From Sesamum alatum (taxonomy: Eukaryota; Streptophyta; Magnoliopsida; Lamiales; Pedaliaceae): DNA of 64,000 bases. The stretch covers positions 23,482,979 to 23,546,978 of the forward strand of contig JACGWO010000011.1 in NCBI GenBank assembly GCA_034509735.1. The letters run 5' to 3'. The position numbers and the translations under genes were made by a program. Positions 22,799 to 34,792 of the stretch are shown one piece after another. The notes below the pieces were generated by a model. It did no database searches and was not told the DNA's origin. It was given only the letters and a program-made list of their open reading frames with translations. Position 1 is the first letter of the stretch; each line of letters begins with the position of its first letter.

Positions 22799-23577
22799 CA
22801 CTACAAAAAAATCAATTTATTGCTATGAATTTTGTAACAGCCGAGTAAAAAGTTATAACGGCTTCCTAAATTTTGGAACCATTTTTGTAACGACTAGATT
22901 TTCGCTCCAAAAACATGAGTTGCCAAATAATTGTAACGACAACCATAAAAGTCGTTCTAATTTCTCGCGAACCGTGTAAAGAATGAAGAGACCATTACAA
23001 AAATTAACCTAAAGCAAAAATTGATTTTTCAGTTCTATTTGGAATGGCCAGTGTGAATTAATAAGATAGTTATTTGGTACGGCTTTTGTTACACAGAATG
23101 TAATAAGTGTATTACAATTAGAACAGTTATTTCAACTGTACTTGTAACAGTTAGGCCTTTTTTTGTAACGGTGTTTGTAGCTCTTATTGTAATGTGTATG
23201 ATACTACAATTGTAACGGTTTTCGTGACACCTCTCGCGCATGTTTGTTATGGGCTTGGAACAGTTCTTCAAGCATTTTTTGTACCTCTCTTTGGAACAGC
23301 TATTTAAACAGTGTTGCACTATTTCTTGTAACTTCTGTACATTCGGTGTTTGTAACGGTTATGTGGTTCTACATGTGCCTTTTGTAATGGCTTTGGAATT
23401 AGCCCAAGTTGTCTGTTGGTGAGATGTATTCCTAGAACCATGCTAAAGTCATTATAAAATCTAATTAAATTTTTTTATTTTAGTATAATATTAATTTAAA
23501 TTTTTTTATATTAGCATAATATAAATTTTTTTAATTTATTTTTGAATTTGTTGAATATAAAAATGTACATAAATTAT
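22799..23577 (+). mobile_element. CACTA-type terminus with TTGTAACGG subterminal repeats
   Basis: It starts CACTACAAAAAAAT, the classic CACTA terminal sequence. It is followed by many copies of a short motif, TTGTAACGG/TTATAACGG and the related TTTGGAAC, up to about 23400, as in the subterminal regions that bind CACTA transposase. No gene follows before the next terminus at 23578. It is therefore an end fragment or a non-autonomous copy. Confidence 0.6.
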
Positions 23578-24493
23578 CACTACAAAAAAATACGAGAATT
23601 AGAACGGTTATAGTCGACCGTTCCAAAGACCGTGCCAAATAGGAACGGTAAGTGGAACTATTGTGGAATGGGAAACCGTTGATGACGTCACTTTCGAGTT
23701 AATTGTAGTACAAACGAATAGAAACGGCACAACTGTTCCTATTTATGTGTCAACATATGTGCCAATATGTAAACCTATTACCGTTCCTAAAAAGGACCAG
23801 ATGTATTTTGGTATTCCATTTGGAACACATATGTGAAAGTTGGAACGACTACCCGACCGGGAACACGGACCGTTCCTATATGTGTTCCAAATCCCGGGTC
23901 TATTTGGACCGATTGCTTGACCGTTTCAATATGTAGTGCTAAATGGGACCCTTTTACGCCATGAATAAAAATGTAATGCAATGATCGTTCCAAATTGTGG
24001 GTATATAGGAAATGCAATGTTGTTACAATTATTGTTTCCAATTGTGCTCCAATTAGGAACGGTCATATTGTGTGTGACTAATACCGTTTCTAATATGCCA
24101 TAATGGCTATATTACAACGGTAAGATTACCGTTTTCTATATCCGTGCCTGAGACCGTTCCTAAAGCTGGAACAACGGCTATATTTCAACGGCTAGTTTTG
24201 TATTCTAAATAATATTCCAATGCCCGTTCCAATAATTTTCTATATATATGTCTCCCTTATTTCTCATTATTCTTATAATTACTCTCCAACTCATTTTGTT
24301 GTAACTCAACCTGTTGATTCTTTAGACGGAAAATCGAACATATCAATTACTTGCGCGAATTTTGCATTGATATTGATAGGTGTTTTGCTCAGGTAAGAAG
24401 TTGAAATTCTATAATTGTTAGTTATATATATATATATAATATATTTTCTTCATTTAATTACGTACTGTTGTGAATTATACGTAGGACCAATCA
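23578..24493 (+). mobile_element. CACTA terminus and subterminal repeat region (GGAACGGT family)
   Basis: CACTACAAAAAAATACGAG at 23578 is followed by repeated GGAACGGT or AACGGT and complements (ACCGTTCC) to about 24240. The same start and the same repeats occur at 43090, so these are two copies of one family. A possible promoter and leader lie at 24240-24490, upstream of the transposase reading frame. Confidence 0.7.
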
Positions 24494-25860
24494 TGTTAAA
24501 ACAGTTGAGGAAATGGATGTATGATCGAGACGTCCTGGGTGTGACGCCGGAGTTTGAGGACGGTGTTACAATATTTTTAGAATGGGCCCAGTCTCAGCGT
24601 GTATATATGGACGGGGAGAAGATTAAGTGTCCTTGCCGAAAGTGCAAAAACGAACGGTTCAAAATACCAGACGAGGTAAATTTTGATTTGTGTATGAAAG
24701 GGTTTATGCCAGAGTATTATAATTGGACTTCGCATGGTGAGGAGAGGGTGTAGGAATACTTTGAAGCATTGACAATGCCACATGTGCAGTAGAAGCAAAT
24801 GCCATCCGTTCAAGAGGAGGGTAGTTAGCATTGGGGTGATGCGGCTCAGATGGATTGGTTGCAGAGAAAGGTATTCGATGTCGCCGGGCCGTCTTTCTGG
24901 TCTTCGTACAACCAGGAGGGACCGACTGATGATGGTACTCGATATTGTCCATCTGATGTGGGTCCAAGTTCATATTACGATTTGGGGCCCTATGATTATG
25001 TATCTGGCTTGACAGACCGTTTTTTTTATGTAGTTCATGTTGTGGACCAACTGTTGTGGGTCGGCTGCACCACTTCTCAGTTGGCGTCAATTGCCTCTTT
25101 GGTGAATATCAAGGCCGAAGGGGATTTTTCCGAGCATACTTATGATCCCTTATGCCAGTGGTCTGATACTGTAATGCCCCACGATCACATTTTCCCCCGC
25201 CGATTATTACAATACGAAGAAACTGATAAGAGAATTAGGTTTACCAGTTTAGAAGATTGATGCTTGCAAAAATGATTGCATGTTGTACTGGAAGGACGAT
25301 ATTGATTTGGAATATTGCAAGTTTTTTGCAGGCGCTGGGTACAAGCCTACCAAGGACAGAAATCCTAAACGCAAGAAGTCCCCGTATGCCATTCTTAGGT
25401 ATCTACCGCTTACCGCTCGGCTGCAGAGGTAGTACGCGTCGGAGGCCACAACAGAGCATATGAGTTGGCATGCAAGACATCAGACGGAGGAAGAATCCAT
25501 GTGTCATCCGTCCGATACAGAGGCTTGGAAGCATTTTGACCGGACGTATCCTAATTTTGCAGTTGAGCCTCGTAATGTTAGACTTGGGTTGTACACGGAT
25601 AGGTTTGCACCGTACGGTCAGTATGGTAAAACTTACTCATATTGGCCCGTGATACTTACACTGTACAATCTCCCATCGGGAATGTGCATAAAGTCTGAGT
25701 ATATGTTCCTAACAATGGTGATCCCTAGCCCATCGAATTTGAAACGTCTTATCGATGTCTACTTGGAGCCGTCGATCGAGGAGTTGCGAAATTTATGGCA
25801 TGTGGGTGTACATACGCACGATACTACGACAAACCAGCATTCATGATGCATGCCGCATTG
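24494..25860 (+). pseudogene. CACTA (En/Spm) TNP2-type transposase, broken
   Basis: The first block (24494-24754) is a transposase-associated domain: LRKWMYDRDVLG, then VYMDGEKIKCPCRKCKN with paired Cys, then FMPEYYNWTSHGEE. A stop follows. The second block (24850-25260) resembles the middle of TNP2 proteins (DHIFPRRLLQYEETDKRIRF). A frameshifted piece (25257-25450, DACKNDCMLYWKDD and KFCAGAGYKPTKDRNPKRKKSPYA-like) and a third block (25460-25846) follow, with the conserved stretch NVRLGLYTDRFAPYGQYGKTYS, YNLPSGMCIKSEYMFLTMVI and LIDVYLEPSIEELRNLWHVGV. It ends near 'AALMWA' where LTR sequence begins. The rest of the transposase is absent, so it is inactive. Confidence 0.85.
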
Positions 25861-25861
25861 A

Positions 25862-27652
25862 TGTGGGCATAGTCTTCTGAGCCATAAGACAACTTCCACA
25901 TATCGCTCCAACCTTCCATAACCTCTCCATGATTACATACATTTGAATGTGGAAAATCCTACATTCATTGTATCTAGATGATTTTTGGTTCTTTCTCTAC
26001 AAGGAATGTCAACGCTTGACTTAGGAAGTCAATTGTGGGCTAGGGCATGTACATTTGGACTGGGCTCATTTAATTTGTCCTAAAAATTAATTAGATCGCA
26101 ATTACTAAATTTGTTGGACTTATGTATTTTATCTAATTGAATAAAATATCCAACATTTTTAATAGCCAAGCGAATATTTAATTCAATTAAATAATCACAA
26201 GTCCAGACGCACTTATTTAATTAAATGAATCAAATCCACTAAATTAATAAGCCCAAAATAATAATTAATCCAATTAATTATTTCTAGCCCATCTCCTCTA
26301 ATTAATGAATCCAATCCATTAATTATGCAAGCTCATCTACTATTTTATTAGTGAATCCAATCCACTAAACAATTAGCCCAAGCCTCCTTTAAATTAATCC
26401 AATTAATTTAAAAAGTCAAATTCAAAATTCAATTAATCCAACTAACTAGATTTTGGATCATCCATCCAATGGATAATTCCGCATAAATGATTCAATCATA
26501 TATGCCCTCTAAGAACTAATTTAATCTAATTAAATTAATTCACCTCGTTTGGAATTAATTTCAAATTAACTCCATCACTTTTCAGTGATTTGTGTGTGAC
26601 TCGTTAGGTTCACCCTTAGCTAGACTTGGGCTTGAGTCCAACACAATTATTTTCGATTAACCAATAAGCGGAAAGAGCCTGTTACCATGGGTTGCCATCT
26701 AGCAACGGTCCATGGCACTAGAGACTAGGTGAATAGTGGCGTGAACATTTAGGCTCCAAGTTCCATACGGGTACGGTCCTATTGTCGATCATCTCCCGGC
26801 CTTAGTTTAGGGTATGGAATTAGGCATCGGTTTCCATCCTTGACTAGGCAACTATGCTTCATACTTGAGATATGTTTACTCTATCAATCGACCTAGGAAA
26901 CTCTTTCCTACTCAATCAATTGCTATATCCATAGACTTTCAGAGCCAAACCATCTCAGAGCACATAGGAGACATCACCGTCATATACTAATGGGGGATAG
27001 TTCCTATCTTGGAATCCACCGTCCTCAATACATACTCTGACTATATTGGACAAGACTTATAATGACCATCTTACAGAATGATCCCTTCTCGCCAGATCCA
27101 AGATACAGTCTTCGTATGCACGTGAGTGTCATAAGTCCTTAAGTTTGAGGACTAGTCCCATACTATCGGAACTGGGAATTCCAGTCATACCGACCAAGCC
27201 CCCAAGGCTTCCATATGACGATTCCCGCGAGTCAGTTCAGTCAATTGACCACCTTGTCAACTAACCCACTAAAATTGCATAGTTGATCTTCGTGTCTCGC
27301 CGATGAAACTCAGCACTCACCCAGTGAATGCAATACTTAGTGCAAGTCTCTATAGAACACCCGATGTCCACTCCCGAGGCCTTCGACTTGGAACGTTTCG
27401 GACCAACCCTTAAAGTTGGTTTCATAGCAGCCATCTAATGCGCAACCCAATTACATGGGTTATCTAATTGGTCTGTAGGCATTTGTTGTGACGTTGAAGT
27501 ACCGTTCAACATTAGTAGTAAGCACAACAAATACAATGCCAGTGATGAATACTTACTCTATTCATCAGGATAATATTGCTTTAATAAAGATTCACGAATA
27601 GTTCCCAAAATTTCCATTCCAATTGGCTTTTTAGGCACCTATTCTAATAATT
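25862..27652 (-). mobile_element. Copia LTR, minus strand, lying next to the TNP2 remnant
   Basis: The right part (27290-27650) matches the LTR starts at 8690-9091 and 51720-52132, ending in a mutated TTATTAGAATAGGTGCC (minus). The centre contains 'gagactaggtgaat', 'gttaccatggg' and 'gatttgtgtgtgac', as in the other family members. A long tract of AATTAATT-type palindromes lies at 26060-26590. The distal end near 25862 lacks the usual TGAAAGATTG and is taken as truncated. No internal region is attached, so it is a solo LTR or deletion product. Confidence 0.65.
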
Positions 27653-27889
27653 GAACGGTCCTGAAGAGCCGTTGCAGAATGATCGCCCTTGGCAGAATAG
27701 ACAATGTGTTATTGGTAGTCATTTCTAGGTTAAATGTATTGTATAAACTTCTTGTTTAACTGAATAAACATTTATTGCATCAACTAAATTATTACATACA
27801 CCTAACTATTACACACATTTATTACATACACTAAGTTTGATGTGCACGATATTGTTGACATGCACGGGCTTGTGGACTATCAATTTCAT
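27653..27889. other. CACTA-like subterminal fragment beside the LTR
   Basis: 'gaacggtcctgaagagccgttgc' at 27653 resembles the GGAACGGT subterminal repeats of 23578-24240. This suggests that the LTR broke a CACTA element and that this is the far side. The remainder up to 27889 has no recognisable content. Confidence 0.4.
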
Positions 27890-30333
27890 TTTAGATACGT
27901 GTTGAAAAATATCTTTCCGTACCTTGACGAACCCATAGCGTCGGATTATGCATAAGTTCATAATGTACAGGATCCCAATAATCTCCCCCCCCCCCCCCCA
28001 ATAATAGCTCAAACCTCCATTGATATGTTTTTCTATATACTTGAATACTATAATACAATGGAAAAAAAGTTGGAAGCATATACCCCAAAATGCCGATATG
28101 CCTGTATGGCATGAGAACAAGGAATTTCATGATTACCCCACTTGTCACATGAACGTTGATGATGCTTCAATTTCACCATGTAGGTGTGGGAACCCTGACC
28201 AGTTAAGCTTAATGTCTAAATCGAGGCAGATTATTGATTATAATCAAACTTTTGCACGATGTGTTGTGCAACCTCACCTCCATAATCAACTCACTGTTGG
28301 TTGGCGTTCATCATTCGGTGACAACGAGTAGTTTGTTCCAAAAAGTATTGTACAGATCAAGAAAATGTTATTTGAATGATAGCCATTATGGGTAGGTGTC
28401 TTGCATCCTTCAAAACTCCATTTATGCACTCAAATATATTTGTTGTGAGTATGCTTTTTGCCAGCCACCATGTCCATTGGGTCTTGTCAATTCTTTCTAG
28501 CCAATTATATGCTTTCTCATTCAAGCCCCTACTTTTCTCCATTATTATGTCAATTTTATGAGTTATCTACTCTGCAATGGCCTCCAACAAAGGTCTTTCA
28601 ATTGAATGTTGTTGAACTTCTTGTTAAAGTTTGAATATAGGTGCCATAAATAGAACCTATGTACCCCACGAGGAAACTTGAAGGCTGGAACAAAATTAAT
28701 TGCATTGATAAACCCACTGTCTCGATCCGAAATTAAACATATTCGATCCTCCTCACGTAGTAGTCGATGTTTGGAAAGCATTTTCAAGAACCATCGCTAC
28801 GATGCAAGTGATTTTTCACCAACGTGCGAATGCCAACAAAAGTACCTATTGATTTGCATCCTTTGTTACTGCCACCAATAACTTATGTTTGTACGTTGTA
28901 CTTATACCATTACGACAATAGCGGAATCCATTGATACACTGTCTGAAAGCCCAGAAATATGTAGTTCAACATTTTAAATCCATGCCTGTCAGTGTCCAAA
29001 TGCAACTACTCCACAACCGTCCCCGAGTGCCATTTCTGCAATGCAGCCATAAACCGAGGCAACTCTTGTGCAGAGCTTTCCCACGTTCGATATACTTCTT
29101 CTCTAGCAGCCTTCAAAGCCTGCCACACCTTATGATAAGTGATTTCGAAACTAATCGATCTTTTACATTCTACTGGACATATTTGATGTCATATGGTAGG
29201 TCTTCACGTACCATACCTAGCAAATGTGATGCAATCATAACCTTACTCAAGTTATGATGATCAACAAAAATTTCATTGATCAAGCATGTAAGTGGTCCCA
29301 CTTACTTGGTAATCTTAAATACACCCATTTTTGACTTGAATATTCCCCGTAGCATCTAATTGCACCCACTCTCTACATCATATTTGTAGGCAACCTTCAC
29401 AATTTTGGGTGGTTGTCAACCATGCGGTATTCTCTTCTTGCAAAGCGCACCGAGTAATCTTGTACATGCAATCAAATGATTTTTTACTTTTGGAAAAAAT
29501 TCCACATGCGATCTCTCCAGTATTTAAGTCGTAAAAATCCCCACAATTACCAGTTGGGATATCCATGGAGTCAACAGGTACCTCTGCATGTGTCATACTG
29601 AAAAATGGAACAATAGGATACAAAGAAGGTGGTTCAGATGCGGCAGGCATGTTCAAATCAATTGCCTATTGTTGTTGACCTGTCAATTCATTCCGATCAC
29701 CTCCAAGCACATCCAACATGACTGGAATGCTGACTTCATCATCATTTTTAGGCTTCTGAGCAGCTTGACCCTTTACTTCAACCTCATCTAGTCTAAGTCT
29801 ACTGGATCACTACTTAAGAAACTATCGGCTTTCAGGTCACCATTTAAATCGTCATTGTCTTCTTGGTTGTATGTAGATGGACCTTTATGTAGAGGACCTG
29901 CTTGAGTTACTGCTGGCTAGTTGGGTGCATCTTGATGTTAACATAGACATGTATGCTCCCAATCACTAAGAAATGGGTCATCTGATACGATATTTTCACA
30001 AACGATCTCTACTTCAACAAAAATATCAACATACACATTTTCATTCACCGGATTGGAAAAAAAATTGCACATCTCGATCTTTCTTAATATGCAACACTGT
30101 TTCCCCCATCGATCAACATTATATATTGTGTATTTAAAATATTTTTGTAACTTAAAGCCAACCCTACGGTGGCCAAGTTCTTCAAACAAAATCGACTCCA
30201 GTTAAATAAATATAGTACTACGACATGTTTTTATAAATCCAACTTCACGACGATCATAACCAACACAATCATATTACTCAATTCTTTGACCTCCAAAATA
30301 TATAACAATGTCAATATTGTTTTGCTCAGCCAT
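27890..30333 (-). pseudogene. Mutator-like (MULE/mudrA) transposase, broken
   Basis: The reading order is right to left. A start MAEQNNIDIVIYFGG (from 30333) is soon stopped. The N-terminal segment follows (30189-29938). The MULE catalytic region is then recognisable as EEDRICLISDRDSGFINAI and GVHRFYLWHLYSNFNKKF (28787-28600), followed by KAYNWLERIDKTQW and TTNIFECINGVLKDARHLPI (28542-28370). A SWIM zinc finger comes last (about 28145-28080: CDKWGNHEIPCSHAIQAYRHFG). These are the domains of plant mudrA proteins in their normal order. Stops and frame changes between them mark it as dead. A 15-base C-run (27985-27999) interrupts the 3' end. It lies between the CACTA fragment at 27653 and the CACTA-like end at 30810. 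Confidence 0.85.
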
Positions 30334-30810
30334 ATCTTCACAGAAAAATAGATAAATTCATCACTAAAAAAAAAACAAAAGATTAAAAAACATAAAATTT
30401 TAGGAAAAACAACTTATTATAGTCTTGATCGACAAAAAATTCGACATATATCCGTGCACTGCCACCCTTCTCCACTAAAGCATGCATCCCATAGCCGCAT
30501 AAGACGGGGTCTCTGACCCCGTCTTACTGCAAAGATGCGGTCTCTAGCCCCATTTTTTGCAGTAAGTTTACCGATTTTTTCTTAATTCTCTTTAAGAAAC
30601 GGGAGTTCACATCCCATTTCTGCATATATTTTTAAACATTTCAAAAGGACTGTATTTTGATAAATTTTTTTATTTAACAAAATTTAAATAATTTCCCCAA
30701 AAATCATGCCCAACAACTATCGTGTGGTCGTAATCAATGACTATTTGCTACGATTATTTATTATTAATCAAAATAATTAGTTATAGTTAAATGTTATATT
30801 TCTTGTAGTG
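30334..30810 (-). mobile_element. CACTA-like terminus (minus strand CACTACAAGAAATAT)
   Basis: TTTCTTGTAGTG ends at 30810, the mirror image of a CACTA start. Inside it is an imperfect hairpin, 'agacggggtc-tctgaccccgtct', near 30503-30527. Whether it is the partner of the CACTA starts at 22799 or 23578 is uncertain, because the bases after the first twelve differ. Confidence 0.45.
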
Positions 30811-31973
30811 CGTGTGCCTATTTTTACAAAATTTGAAGAAATTCTGAAATTAATCTTTTGGATCCAAAAATAATAGTGAAATTATGCCGGTTGTGAATGA
30901 GTGATTTTTTACCTCAATTTACTATGGTTAGATGTAATTAAGGACGACCTTCAGTTGTTATACATTAATTACACGATATAAATGTGTTTTTTTATTGATA
31001 TAATATTTATATATATATTAGGATATATGAAATTGCGTAGTAAATGAAAAGGCAAAATTGCAACTTTAATTTTGTTTTTTTACGCGAATTGCAACTTTAA
31101 TTTTGTAAGTATCGAATGATAATAGTTTTGCTCTTGTTAAAATTAATTTTAGCAATTTAGTCATACAATGAAAAAATAAACTGTCAATTTGAGGACAAGT
31201 CTAGCCGAAAATTTATAAATTAGTCGAAAAATGCATGTGTTGTGTGCACGTGATATACTAATTTAGAAATTTTTGAGTGAATTGTCCTTAAATTGCCAAT
31301 TCCATTAATTGCAAGACCAAATTATCAAAATTGATTTCAATAGAACAAAATTTTCCACATTTTATACTTACAGGATTAAAATTACAATTTATACTAATTA
31401 TAAAAAAAAAAAACCTTCTTTTATGTTAAATGTAGAAGTTATCAAGTGAATTTTACATAGTTTTCTCTTTACTTTTGCATAATGCCCTCATTCCTTTTTT
31501 TTTTTTGCAAAATGAATTATTTAATCTATAAAGGACAAAAATAAAAATTTTATATATTAAGTTAGTTCTCATACTAATTTTTAAAGTATCGAAAATAACC
31601 TTATCATATCTTTTCAACCCTCCCTCCCTCCCTCATCTCTCTTTGCAAAGAAACAAACAATTAATGAGTTATCAATGAAAATTATTTATTTTTTATTTGT
31701 TATGAATTAAGTGCATATCCATCACAACTAACTTAAAAATTTGTCGAATTTTAGATTATTGATTGATGTTATACAAGTTGTATGAACCAGTTAATTAGTT
31801 TTTTTGATTTCCTTTCATGTCTTGCGTACGGTATTAACACTGAAATATTTTCTTGATATGTAAATTGTTACACACCCGATTAATATTTTATTTGTACTTA
31901 ATTTTAAAGTTAAAAATTATCTTTCACATGAAAATATTCGTATTGGAGTTTTTCTTCATGATGCAAATATATT
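30811..31973. other. Intergenic region with a degenerate short element
   Basis: A unit at about 31055-31400 ('ggcaaaattgcaactttaattttg' to 'aggattaaaattacaattta', read in part) resembles the units in NST1 intron 2. The rest is AT-rich with no gene. Confidence 0.4.
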
Positions 31974-32709
31974 TGTGACGCCCCCTCAAATATTTTTCTT
32001 AAAAGTCCAAGAGCAAGGAAGCGAGCCCCAACTGAGACCCAACTGGCCCAAAGATCCATTATCTTTATTAACCTGACAGACCCAAGGAGAAAGTCCATTT
32101 TAGCAAGCCTAGTCAGCATACAATAAGAATTGCACGTTACACAGGTAGCTGACGTGTGAGGATACGTCATATTAAAAGATCTCCAATAAATTCTTAAAGA
32201 TTCTACTAGAATTCGATTTTTACTCAGCAAGTAATAACTTTTAGAAAAAATAGACAGACTTAGCAAGACTTAGTAAAACAGTCACATCCTAGTCAATGCT
32301 TATGCAAATCCCGGAAGATTTTTTCAAGAAGATGACTGACTTTTGTAGCTTTCCAACGGCATACGAAACTATGCAACTGCCCTCCGAATTCGATTCCACG
32401 ATCGTCTATAAATGATCCTTTGTGCAGTCATTTGTCAAATAACATCTTTTCACTCTGCGATTACACTCTCACTCACTTTCTCTCTACTTTTAATCTATTT
32501 GAGCTTACTATATACTAATTCATCACTCCACTATCATATTTTACTATTCTTCTCACTTAGATTCATCCCATTTATTTATTGAGTAAGAGCATTACTAACT
32601 TAAGCATTCGAGTGTTAACCACTCTTTATAAATTAGTCCTCCCTTTATCTTGAAAATTTTGAATAGATTCCTTGACTTTTGTGGTGCTGCTGGACCCCGG
32701 TACACATCA
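31974..32709 (+). mobile_element. Ty3/gypsy-type LTR (probable solo or fragment)
   Basis: It starts TGTGACGCCCCC and has a TATA box (TATAAAT, 32407-32413). Downstream is a pyrimidine-rich leader, then 'actaacttaagcattcgagtg', the counterpart of the motif at 7330-7360, ending near CGGTACACATCA. This order of TG start, TATA, and the 'acttaagca-cggagtg' phrase is common in plant Tat/Retand LTRs. No coding region is attached. The limits are approximate. Confidence 0.55.
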
Positions 32710-32787
32710 ATTTGAATATCAAGTTGTCTAATTTTTTTGACAAATTTCTCACAAGTATCCACATTGTAAGCAGGTCTTAATAGAAGT

Positions 32788-33063
32788 GGATAATAACATT
32801 TACATCCCCTGATCTATGGTCTGTTTACACAAACTATCCCTACTTTTTGTATAATTACAGAACTCACCCCTGACAGCCAAAAAATAGGGGTAGCTTGTGT
32901 ACTGATGTTAACATTTCTAGGGGGTGTATTTGTCATTTTATAAAAAGTAAGGAGTGATTTGTGTAAATGATGTTGATATTTCTAATAGATGTAATTATCC
33001 AAAAGGCAGTGATGCTTTGTGTAAACAAACCATAGGTTAGGAGGTTGAAATGTAATTATCCCT
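32788..33063. mobile_element. Short TIR element, 9-bp imperfect TSD (AATAGAAGT / AATAGAAAT)
   Basis: The ends GGATAATAACATTTACATCC and their near-complement frame 276 bp. It is the same family as 17092-17370. Flanks at 32779-32787 and 33064-33072 differ at one base. It is non-coding. Confidence 0.7.
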
Positions 33064-33291
33064 AATAGAAATCATTTCCTTACTACCATTTTTTCTTTTG
33101 GCTTTCATTTATTAATAAAATTACTAATTTCTTTTACTTAAATTGCGAATTATAGAGACTTTTGTAATTAGGTTGTCCAAGCACCAAGGCGGAAAAAAAA
33201 AAAAAAGAAATGTGCATATATGTTAATTTTTAAGTATTTTCTTTATTTTTTTAGTACTTTTACCTTAGTGTTTATTTTCTTTACTTTTTTT

Positions 33292-33718
33292 GGATAAATT
33301 ACATCTACCTCCCATAAGGTTTGGCATAATTATAAATATCCTCTCATTATTTAAAAATTACAAATACCCCCCCTGAGATTTATAACCGTCTAACAAATAA
33401 CCCATTTTCATCCATTTTTATGGTTCAACTGACCAAAATGCCGTTATGCATTATATTTAATTTTTAAAATTCTTTGAATTTTTTTGGACTACAATGCACA
33501 GGGAGAGGTTCTTAAAGTTTTTTACACAGATGAGTTAATAATGCAATTTGCCTCGGTTGATTTTCATGCAATTTAACTAAAAAATCAAGGGCAAAATGGT
33601 CAATTTCAGGCATTTGGTTGAAAATTACAAACCTCATAGGGGTATTTGTAATTTTTCAAACAACAAGAGGATATTTGTAATTATGCCAAACCTCAGGGAA
33701 GGTAGATACAATTTAACC
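33292..33718. mobile_element. TIR element of the 13733-14149 family
   Basis: GGATAAATTACATCTACCTCC at the left and its mirror at the right enclose about 427 bp. They share 'tttgg-ataattataaata', 'caaatacccc' and 'aaatggtcaatttcaggcatttgg' with 13733-14149 and 40021-40346. T-runs at both flanks hide the duplication. Confidence 0.65.
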
Positions 33719-34792
33719 TGATTTTTTTTAGTACTTTTAGCTTGAACACTAATTATATATGGTTTTCGCTGTTCACTAATATTTTCTTAGGTATTTCAAA
33801 TTTTTTATTTATATTGTAAGTTATTAATCATTAATCTTTTATTTCAGGTGTAATTTTGGATATGTCTTTAATATGAAGTAATGCTATATCCATTATAATA
33901 AACGAGTTATAATTGAAGAATTTATGAGTATGAAATATATCTGCACTAAAATTCGAAATGAATAACTTTATTTTGTTTAAATTAGATTATTTTTTGTATT
34001 TACTTTTCTTTATATTTTCTTTGTTTTTACCCATTGAACCGCATGCATCAACGGCTAGTTTTCTTTGAATGAAAGTATGTATACATTTGTATGATAATTA
34101 TGAATTATGATCTTTTACCAATAACATGAATAAACAAATTTGAGGAAATAGAATATAGTTAGTGTCCAGTTTTCAGATAAAACATTCAGTTTTGTAGACA
34201 CAAAACAAAAACACAACCATCCATTTGCGTAATTTGGATTAATAAAATATGCCAATAAATGATCAATGAAGCCTAGCTCAATTAATAAAATTGAGACTCC
34301 ATAACTATTAATGTCATGTGTTTAAATCCCACTAGCATAAAATGTTGTTCAAGAATCGAGCTGGAAGCCTGGAGCTTATTGCATATTTTAATGGATCCAT
34401 ACCATACATGGATTATTAAGTATTTATAAACAAAGATTTACTTGTAGAAGAAGCTGGCCGAATATGAAGTCGTTCAAGAAACCTGCTCTTTAACTATTAT
34501 CTATATTAGCAATTAGCCTTCCTTTAGGAGATATCAAACATACATCACAAATTTAATTTACAAATAGTACAATAATAATATTTAAGCATATACGAAACAA
34601 ATAAAATGAATACATACTTCACATCTAGCCCCAGAATTTGTTCCATTTCTATACACCCATACACTCGTGCAAATTAATCTGATCCTAAATTGTTATCTCC
34701 TATATATAGATCCATCCCTCATTACCGTTCAACTCAACGGCTAAATGCAGACAGAGGGTCAGTCATGGAAATCACTCAACTGCAAAGATAAT
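33719..34792. other. Intergenic region 3' of the CIPK gene
   Basis: No gene is seen. A decayed tRNA-like promoter pair ('tagctcaatta' near 34273 and 'gtttaaatcccact' near 34319) may be an old SINE. The 3' UTR of the minus-strand CIPK gene should lie in the right part. Confidence 0.4.

Noticed and set aside
28020..28331. Plus-strand open frame of 103 codons
   Set aside because: It is the antisense of the MULE SWIM region, whose minus frame is the meaningful one.
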